In this document: one piece after another, positions 55,734 to 64,000 of the stretch
How the letters are laid out: each line of letters begins with the position of its first letter
How positions within the stretch are numbered: position 1 is the first letter of the stretch
From: Dipteris shenzhenensis
Taxonomy: Eukaryota; Polypodiophyta; Polypodiopsida; Gleicheniales
Length of the DNA stretch: 64,000 nt
Assembly: GCA_047967505.1 (NCBI GenBank)
Contig: CM106540.1
Strand: one strand, 5' to 3'
Notes under the pieces: generated by a model
Database searches by the model: none
What the model was told of the DNA's origin: nothing
The model's input: the letters and a program-made list of their open reading frames with translations, nothing else
Translations under genes and position numbers: made by a program

Positions 55734-58700
55734 GACTAGCATCTCAAGTAGCGAGTAAACATGCGTAGGTAGGTGTAAAACAAGTCACTACTTCAAACTT
55801 TCATGCACATACCACTCAAGGGCAAGGAGAGTAAAAATTTTTCCAAATCTAGCGAAACATATCAACCCCAAACATCCACTTTGGGTTACTACCTTAAGAA
55901 ATTTTCTTAATTTCTTAAATAAAAGCCACATGATACAATTAGGCTAGGTAGTGGACACGGTTGCGTAGAGCTTTCAATTACGATCATTTTACCTTTTTAC
56001 AGAAAGGCAAACCGAGCTCTCCATAAAGAGTTATGGCTCGGGAAGAGTTTAGGGTTAAACCCTAAACCTAAAATCCAAACCTATAAAAACCTACTCCACC
56101 CCCCCTCATTCTTCATCTTTCACTTTTTGCCTCCATTCTCTTCCTCCTTCCGAGCCCCACGCAAGACACTCCTCCCTCTCCATCGACCGCCCCCTTACTC
56201 ATATCCTCGCCATGTAAGTGACATCGAGCCCTTCTCGCAGCGATGACCTAGCCTTCCACCCACCGTCCATTGTTCCGCGACAATCCCGTTACATCGAGAA
56301 AGACTTGGAGAGCGATCAGGTGATCACCTCTCCCTGCTTTTCGATTTCAGTCTTTCAAGTTTTTTTTTCCCTCTTTCTTCCCCCTTCCTCCTCCATCTCC
56401 ACCTCCCCCTCCCCCCTCCCCCTTCATCTCCACCACCACCTCCCCCCTCCACCTCCCCCTCCCCCCCCCTTCCACCACCACCTCCCCCCTCCCCCTCCAT
56501 CTCCATCCCCACCACCCCCACCACCACCTCCCCCTTCCCCCTCCCCCTTCACCACCACCTCCCCCCTCCCCCTTCATCACCACCTCCCCCCTCCCCCTTC
56601 ATCTCCCCCTCCCCCTCCCCCCTCCCCCCTCCATCTCCATCCCCACCACCACCTCCCCCTTCCCCCTCCCCCTTCACCACCACCTCCCCCCTCCCCCTTC
56701 ATCACCACCTCCCCCCTCCCCCTTCATCTCCCCCTCCCCCTCCCCCCTCCCCCCTCCATCTCCCCCTCCCTCTCCATCTCCCCCTCCCCCCTTCCCCTCC
56801 CCCTCCACCACCTCCACCTCCCCCACCACCCCCACCACCACCTCCCCCTCCCTCTCCCCCCTCCCCCTCTCTCTCCACCATCATCTCCCCCTCCCCCTCC
56901 CCCATCCCCCTCTCTCTCTTCTCTCTCTCCTCTTTTTTTTCCCCCCCCTTCTCTCTCTCCTCTCTCCCCCTTTTCCCCCCTCCCCCTCTCTCTCTTTTCT
57001 CTCTCCTCTCTCCCACTTCCCCCCCCTCGTTCTCTCTCCCACCCCCTCTCTCTCTCACTCTCTCCTCTCTCCCCCTCATTCCCTCCCCCACCCCTTCTCT
57101 CTCTCTCCCCCTTACCCCCCTCGCCCCCCCCATCCCCCTCTCTCCCCCTCCCCCTTACCCCCGTCGCCCCCCATCCCCCTCTCTCCCCCTCCCCCTTACC
57201 CCGCTCAACCCCCCCATCCCACCCACCCCACCCCACCCACCCCCTCGCTCCCGCAGCGGCGCTCTGCAGAGACGCCGCCGCCGCCCCCACCCACCCCACT
57301 CGGGCCGGCGACGCCCGCCAGCAGTGGAGCCGCCAGTGGCGGCGCCCGCCCGCTCCGCCCGCTAGCAGCGGAGCCGCCAGCGGCGGCGCCCGCCCCTTCC
57401 GCCCCCGCGGCCATCCCCCGGCCGTCGCCCCACGGCGACGCACCTCGCGTCGTCCCCGTGCACAGCCCGGCGCCCCCGCTCGCGCCGCCTAGCGCCCCCG
57501 CCCGCAGCCCATCTCCCCCCGCCCGCGCCACCCCCGCCCCACCCCCGCCCTCCCATGCCCCTCCCCTCACACCCCCCGCCATCCCCCTCGCACGCCCCTC
57601 CCCCCTGCGCCACTCCCCCGCATCCCCCTCGCACGCCCCTCCCCCCTGCGCCACTCCCCCGCACCCCCCTCGCACGCACCCTTCCCCCCCTGCGCCACTC
57701 CCCCGCACCCCCCTCGCACGCACCCTCCCCCCCCCTGCGCCACCCCCCGCCATTACCCCCCGCCTTCCCCCGCCACCCCCCTCGGACCCCCCTCACACCA
57801 CCCTGCGCAACCCCCTCGCCCTCCCCCGCCCCCCCCGCGTGCCACCCTCGCCCTCCCACGCCGCGTCAACCCCCCCCTCCGGCGGGCGCCGCCGCCGGGC
57901 AGCCCCCCACCTAACCAAACCAAAAAAAAAAAAAAATTTAACTAAACCTAACCTAAAATTAACTCTAGGGTTAGTTTAACCATAGTTAGGTTAGTACTAC
58001 CTACAGTTAGGTTAGGTTAGTTAACCCTAGGTTAGTTAGTTAACCTCAGTTAGATTAGCTACGTAGGTTTGGTTAGTAGTAATTGAGGTTAGGTTAGTTT
58101 ACAGGTTAGACTACTTTTCAGTTAGTACCTAACTACAGTTAGTTAACATCCCAGTTACAATAACTGGGAGGACCTCGGTTAGTTAGTCTAACTAGAGTCA
58201 CTTGGTTTCAACCCCTCGGTTGGACTTCAAGTCCATTCACACCACCATTAGGACCCCCCCCAAAACGCCAACTTTACCCCTCCTTTAACCCCTCGAAACT
58301 CATCCGTTTGGGACCCAAATTGAACCCCCGTTTGAACCCAGATTTCACACACGGAAACACCACGTTACGGGGTATTTTTCCAACCCATTGCACACCATTT
58401 CGGCATCCCTAGCACACGTTCATTCGCGCCCCCGTGTGGGCCTCATTTTGCATTAATTCACTCGTATTTTCACGCCGCGACCTCCGATTAACGATCCGTC
58501 TGCACCGGCACATTTCCCTACACACGTAGGACAATCTTAGGCACATTATTAACACGACGGTCCCTACACAAACTAACACCACTCTAACTCTCCTAACAGC
58601 ACCACCTCCACACCCACACTTGGGGTAGCGATACCCTTGGCCAATCACGCACAATCTGCATGCAGTTACGTTCCAGCCAACGACTTCGACTCCAACGCTC

Positions 58701-58806
58701 GCCCCATCCGCAACTAACTCCACTGTAACAACCGCCCCCGCCAATCCTCTACCCCGAATTCCCCCCTGAAATTCAACAACTCCCTTTAACTCCTCCACGC
58801 CCCAAC
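55734..58806 (+). other. G2 leader (5' untranslated region)
   Basis: Same order as G1: single-copy DNA with a short telomere-like AAACCCTAAACCTAAA (56056), a C-rich tract (56360-57230; here with CCACCACC and CTTCATCTCC words), a CpG-rich block (57235-57905) with four tandem 41-44-bp units of CGCACGCCCCTCCCCCCTGC type at about 57588-57745, an A-run, a GTTAG-rich block (57940-58200) and the conserved block (58200-58806). The large open frames here (424 codons on plus; others on minus) are compositional. Confidence 0.8.
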
Positions 58807-60500
58807 ATGGCTGGACGCCGTCATGAGCATGATGGGGACATCGAGCTCGATGCCGAGGCTGACAACTTCTTCAATCGACGAAATCACAACAATCACGGCC
58901 GACGCCCCTTGGGAAAACTGGAACTTCCCAAATATAATGGTAGGGGAGACCCTGCTCGCTTCCTCCAACATTTTGATGCCGCATGTCGAGTAGGTGGTGA
59001 TCAATCCCATGAAACTAAGGTGGCTTGGTTTCCAATGGCCTTAACTGATGAGGCGTCGGAATGGTACCTCGACCTTCTTGTGGAAGAACGTGCCACATGG
59101 GACCTACTTCAAACCGAATTCAAACGTCGCTTCCAAACGGAGAGGCTACAAGATGACCCCGCTCTCCAACTCAGCAAGATTGAACAAGGCCGGAGGGAAG
59201 ATGTACGCACATACCTGGGAAAGATGAAGAGATTGATCGCCAAATGTGACCCACGCCCAGATGCAAAGTACCTCACGGCATGGTTCATAGCAGGTCTAAA
59301 AAGAAAATCCGCAAGGATATGAAAAAGATAAGTAGCTATGAAACATTCAGTGCTGCTCATGCGGCAGCCATTGACATCGAAGATGGCATGACAGATTCAG
59401 ACACTAGCAGTGATGATGCCAGATCAAATACACGAGATAAGCGCTCGAAAAAAGGTAAATCGAAGGACACTGCCGAAACATCCAATGAAGATCGCCTCGA
59501 GGCCATGACCTTGAAGCTGAAAGAAGATATGATGCAGGCCATGGATCAAAAACTTCACTTGTCTCAGCCGCCAACTCAAACATATCCACGGCGAGAAAAT
59601 GTCTGGTGCCCACACTGCTTGGCAAATCATACACAGCAAATGAATGCCCAGTCCTAAGAGCAAGGCTCACTGCACAAGCAAATCCACCGCCACGGTTGTG
59701 GTGCCATATCTGTGTCGTCGGCGGCCATGATGAGACCAGTTGCATCTTCAACATGCGCAACAATCCGCCTCGACCACCACAATACCAAGCGGCACCCATG
59801 CCAGTATACAGGCAACCGGCACTTGCACAAGCGCCCCCAGCTCCGAGACTAAATCCTGTTCCCGTTCGGACACAAGTCCCACAACTACTCAGGAATCCGA
59901 ATCCACGACCGTATCCAAGAGCACCAAATCCAGCTCCTCAGGCAGTTCCCATACATCAGTTACAAGCTGAGGAAGTAGACTCGCTATATTTGAGTATGAA
60001 GCAGAGTACCCAGTGTACTATGTAGAAGGTGCAGAGGGTCTCATACCAGTCTATGCAAATCAAGTGCGACCCAACACATATCGAGCACCAATCAAGTGTT
60101 ACGGTTGTGGAGAAAATCATAGAATCACAGAGTGCCCTCATCGCGGTAGCCCAGCCACTTTCCAACCACTCTGCAGAGATTGTGGCATAGGACATGCCTG
60201 TATGGATTGTCCCATGAAAAATAAGGTCCCAGAACAAACAGAGGTTAAGCCTGACGTCCCCATCGGCATCATTGGGGTGGACCATCAAAGTCTGGGTCCG
60301 GCAAGTCTAAGGTCACAACCTATCAATGTAATTACACGCCAACAGAAAGCGGCCACGAAGGACCCTATCATTCCAATCCAACCGAAGTGACTTCTGAGAA
60401 AGAAAGCACAAGTGCCTCCACCTCCGCCAAGCAATGAGTAGCCGAGTTCATCCAAATCAACTCCCGAGCCTCGAATAAAAGAAGCTCCATTCCCGAATGC
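58807..60500 (+). pseudogene. G2 gag
   Basis: Starts MAGRRHEHDGDIELDAEAD. The Gag domain is open to 59322, then a one-base deletion near 59296, a two-base insertion near 59630 and a two-base insertion near 59988 shift the frame; together they restore the starting register. Three zinc knuckles are intact (CHICVVGGHDETSC, CYGCGENHRITEC, CRDCGIGHACMDC), while the first (CPHCLANH...) is broken by the insertion at 59630. TGA at 60388-60390 and TAG at 60439 replace Arg and Gln codons of G1. Confidence 0.88.
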
Positions 60501-60504
60501 AGAG

Positions 60505-62022
60505 GTGGAGAAGGCTCGTTTTCAGGCACTTCAGCAATGGGTTCAAAATGAACAAGCTCAATTTGAGGCTCAGAAACAAGCTCAAGACCCACTCCATGAC
60601 TTGGCCCCACAAAGTATTGATACTGTACTTGAGCCTTTGTTCCAACAACAGACTCCACAACAGAATGTCCCGCCACGTCAACTTGAAGGAGCTGCACTCT
60701 CTAGCATCCTGAGTTGCCCTGTGTCAATTCCCATCGGAATCCTCTTACGGAATTGTCCCAATCTCTGGGAGAGTTTCAAAGGATGGATTGAACTCGCAAA
60801 TCCCCCTCCACCTATGAACGACATTGAAGATATCCCTGTGCGGATGGGTGAGAGAGATGACATACGCAACATCACTGTGCCTTTGATCCACAAAGCATAT
60901 AATGAAGTCCAAGCCATAGTGCATGGTGGAGCAGGTGTCAATGTCCTATCAAAGGAGCTTTACGAAGAATGGGGTCTCCCACCAATGCAAAAGGCTAATT
61001 TCAACATACGCCTTGCTGATGATTCACGGGCTAAACCCTTGGGAATAGTGAATGGCGTGTCCACAAAGATCGCAGGAGTCTGCTTTTCCCTTCAATTCAC
61101 AATCTTGGATCTCCCCAAAAAATCCTATCAAATCTTACTGGGACGTCCTTGGTTACGGGAAGCATCAGTCCTCCATGACTGGGGAACGGATAGATTGACA
61201 ATCCAGAATCGAGACACTGCAGTCAGGGTGAATGTGGGGATAGGAGTTATTAAACCAATTGTTCCTAGAGCATTGGATGACACATCTTCCACGACAATCT
61301 CGAGCAAATCAGATCCCTTGCAACAGCATGCCATAGCAGGTGACTCACAAAGCAATGTCAATAACTGGATACAAACATTGGCAACCATCGACAACTGCCA
61401 TTCATTAGACCCCATCTTCTCACAGATAGATGTTAACGCACTACAGGTCGATCCTCCACCGACACATGAAGAACAAATCGATCTAGAGATGCCATTCTTT
61501 ATGGCAGACCTCGAATGGGATAATGAACCTGAAGAAGGTACCCATACCAATGATGACTCAGATTTTCCTTGGGACCTTGAAACAGAGGCTGCGAATGCTG
61601 AAATTGAAGATCAAATCTTTGATAATGACCTAGCCATTCTGCATGCCCTAATGGCAGTTGAGCTCCCAAAAGTTGAACCTCCACAGTTGAATAACAGCAG
61701 AAGATCCCGCAAGAAAGCTGCAGGAGGAAATCGCAGAAAAGCCAAGGCCGAGCACTTCAATGCATTCGAACGAGTCCAAACAAGGATTGTCGAATTGTAC
61801 CTTGCAAAGTCAGTTCCCTCCAAATCAATACCACCACCTCTTGAATGGTCCCCTGAGGGACTAGAAGGAGTATGTGCAGCACATGAACCCTTACTTGAAA
61901 ACACCTTACCAGTGGAAAAGTTACCCCACAGTTCCCAACGTAAGAAGTTTCGGAAATATAAGCCACATGTTCGGATGAAGCTCGATCAAGAGACTTCAGA
62001 AAGACAGGAAAGAAGAGCCTAA
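60505..62022 (+). pseudogene. G2 protease and linker
   Basis: A 505-codon open frame: end of Gag, SIPIGILLRNCPNLWESFKG, protease motif AIVHGGAGVNVLS (catalytic Asp replaced by His, codon CAT at 60922-60924), YQILLGRPWLREASVL, then a long linker with acidic and lysine-rich stretches. It ends at 62022 because of a two-base deletion near 62000 relative to G1. Even without that frameshift the protease should be inactive. Confidence 0.88.
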
Positions 62023-62023
62023 C

Positions 62024-64000
62024 AAATTACTAAATGCAACTATGCCACCCAGTACTCATGACACATCTCAGGCTAGTTCAACCCCATCAGAGGCCGATCT
62101 TCGAGAAGTGCCGGAATACTTTAAGAATTATACAAGTGGCAGTGCACCAATAGCAATGCCAAGACCAATCAGAGAATCTGAAGTTCAAGAAACCGATAGC
62201 ATTGGAGAAACTCCAATCTATGAGGGACCGGCAAAAACACGCACAATAAACCTCGCCCTTGAAGGGGAGGAAGAAAAATTGGTTTTCATTGGGAAACAGC
62301 TCCGTCAAGAAGATGAAATCAAACTCAAAGACCTCCTAATGGAATACCGTGACTGCCTAGCATGGTCATACAAAGAGATGAAAGGAATTTCACTAGAAGT
62401 GGCAGTTCACACGATCCCTATAAGGGAAGGTGCTCGCCCTAAGGTATGTGGACCTTATCGCACAAATCCTAAATATGGCACCATGGTTTATGACGAGCTG
62501 GAAAAACTCCTAGATGCCGAATTCATCTACGAGATCGAGCACACTGATTGGGTTTCCCCCATTGTCATTGTACCTAAACGCAACAAGAAGCTCAGAATAT
62601 GCGTGAACTTGAAAAATGTGAATGCCGCCACAATTAGGGATCACTACCCCCTACCCTTAACAGAAACAGTGTTGGAAAAGGTGGCAGGATCCGAAATATA
62701 TAGCTTCTTGGATGGCTTCAGTGGCTATAACCAAGTGCAAATTGCTCCTCAAGACCAATCAAAAATAGCATTTGCTACAGAATGGGGTATTTTTGCCTAT
62801 AGAGTCATGCCATTCGGCCTTTGTAATGCCCCAGCCACATTCCAACGAGTCATGTTCACAGCTTTCAAGTCATTTTTGAATAAGTTTTTACAGGTGTTCT
62901 TGGATGATTTGTGCATCCATTCAACCAAACAGGACCACTTCAAATGTCTGGAAGAAGTGCTAATCAAATGCAGGGAGTATGGCATCTCCCTAAATCCAAC
63001 AAAATGCCAGTTCATGGTCACCCACGGAGTTGTTTTGGGACACATCGTCTCTCAACATGGGATTGCAACTGACATGGACAAAATCAAAATCATCATGGAA
63101 TTGCCTCCTCCTACAAATTCCAAAGGTGTACGGGTCTTTATGGGACATGCCGGCTATTATAGAAGATTTATATTGTGGTATGCCATGATAGCTAGACCAC
63201 TTTACAAATTATTAGTGGAGTTCTTATGGACCGAAGAGTGCGACCAAGCCTTTGAGCTTTTAAAGTGGCGCCTAATCACAGCACCCATCCTTCTATCTCC
63301 CAATTGGGATATTGATTTTCATGTTCATATTGATGGATCCAAGTATGCAATTGGGAGTGTGCTTTGTCAACCTGGTGAACATAAGAAAGACTACCCCATC
63401 TACTTCGCCAGTCGACAACTCAATGATGCAGAGATCAACTATACAACCATAGAAAGAGAAGCCCTAGCAATGGTGTACAGTGTAAAGAAATTTCGGCACT
63501 ATCTACTCGCAAATGATTTTGTCTTCTACACCGACCATCAAGCCTTGCTTTATCGTGTGAACCGTCCGTGTACCACAGGAAGAATCACCAGATGGCTCCT
63601 CTTGCTGCAAGAATTCAACTTCAAAATCGTGGTTCGCAAAGGTGCCCAACACTACATTGCCGATCACATGTCTCGAGTCAAGACAGGAGAAGAAGCCATT
63701 GGAGTAGAAGACGATTTACCAGATGCCACACTATTTCAAATAGATGCTGTTCCAGAATGGTGTGGAGATATCATTGGGTACTTGATGGCAGGAAGACCAC
63801 CCCCTGACATGAAAGCAGTAGATGCCAGAAAATTGATTCTAAAAGCTGCACCCTATCAACTCATTGCAGGACAACTATACAAGATGGGCAAGGACCAGAT
63901 ATTAAGAAGATGTGTAATGCCTCATGAGATCCTGCCAATCCTGAGTGAAGTTCATGAAGGCATTGCAGGAGGACACTTCCAAGGGGAAGCCACAGCAAGA
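62024..64000 (+). CDS. G2 reverse transcriptase, RNase H and start of integrase (open to window end)
   Basis: One frame stays open from the linker to the last base of the window, about 658 codons; the first ATG is at 62042 but the segment is naturally part of a longer gag-pol frame. Reverse transcriptase: WVSPIVIVPKRNKKLRICVN, YSFLDGFSGYNQV, FAYRVMPFGLCNAP and FLDD at 62897-62908, so the three catalytic aspartates are present. RNase H: DFHVHIDGSKYAIGSVL, TIEREALAMVYSV, FYTDHQALLYRV. Then comes the integrase zinc-binding start (VHEGIAGGHFQGEATAR). Where G1 has TAG (48547, 49179, 49257), G2 keeps CAG. It is the best preserved enzyme region in the window, but it is out of frame with the 505-codon segment before it. 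Confidence 0.9.

Noticed and set aside
56218-57859. 424-codon plus-strand frame and minus-strand Gly/Ala/Arg-rich frames in the G2 leader
   Set aside because: Compositional; not conserved as protein between G1 and G2.
1-64000. tRNA, rRNA or other structural RNA genes
   Set aside because: No cloverleaf with A and B boxes and no rRNA-like block was noticed on reading; the tRNA-like matches are retrotransposon primer sites only. A covariance-model scan would be decisive.

Overview
This window is from a nuclear chromosome of a large-genome land plant. The evidence is layered Ty1/copia and Ty3/gypsy LTR retrotransposons with the plant-type initiator-methionine primer site (TGGTATCAGAGC), CACTA transposons whose TNP2-type transposase still has GT-AG introns, and long simple-sequence tracts. 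The species cannot be told from sequence alone. No intact host gene was found; nearly everything is transposon or repeat, and almost every coding region carries stops or frameshifts.

Layout. 0-8 kb: a 270-bp AT-rich tandem repeat, a dense array of the perfect palindrome TACCTCGATCGAGGTA, a copia gag relic, polypyrimidine DNA, and the left ends and last exon of CACTA elements. 8.05-9.6 kb: purine-rich DNA interrupted by blocks of CATATG/CTTATG/GCATGA words. 9.6-20.4 kb: a nest. The 3' part of a gypsy element (here G0: 12.17-13.54 and 18.89-20.42 kb) is interrupted by copia-2 (13.54-18.89 kb, minus) and abutted by truncated copia-1 (9.65-12.17 kb, minus). 19.6-21.2 kb: two copies of the G0-family LTR face each other and form a giant imperfect palindrome. 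21.2-28.1 kb: N1, a relative of the same gypsy family that keeps its leader, 3' untranslated region and 3' LTR but has no gag-pol; it carries about 3.9 kb of unrecognised, degraded, partly coiled-coil coding sequence. 28.1-34.9 kb: minus-strand relics, namely a possible LTR, unrecognised coiled-coil coding sequence behind a TATA box, a 25-bp minisatellite and a retroelement protease fragment. 34.92-37.17 kb: copia-3 (plus, truncated). 37.2-40.5 kb: CACTA TNP2 transposase with introns (minus), cut by gypsy element G1. 40.54-52.36 kb: G1, nearly complete but coding-dead, with a truncated 3' LTR. 52.36-54.62 kb: unassigned DNA with a copia tail fragment and TTCTAGAA-centred repeats. 54.63-64.0 kb: gypsy element G2 (plus), running off the window, with the best preserved reverse transcriptase/RNase H region.

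The gypsy family (G0, N1, G1, G2) is the main subject of the window. It has LTRs of about 1.1-1.3 kb bounded by TGTTG...CAACA, with a variable ACAACTTTGTG minisatellite upstream of a TATA box, a primer site like TTTGGCGCCGCTGCCGGGGA, a leader of more than 3 kb made of C-rich, CpG-rich and GTTAG-rich blocks, and what was originally a single gag-pol reading frame with four zinc knuckles and no visible chromodomain. The primer site and the C-terminal motif NGSRLKCYY resemble the Tat/Athila branch; that lineage call is inference. No host pathway or defence system is visible. The items most worth a second look are the palindrome array, the gag-pol-less N1 element with its own coding cargo, the inverted LTR palindrome and the four-knuckle Gag.
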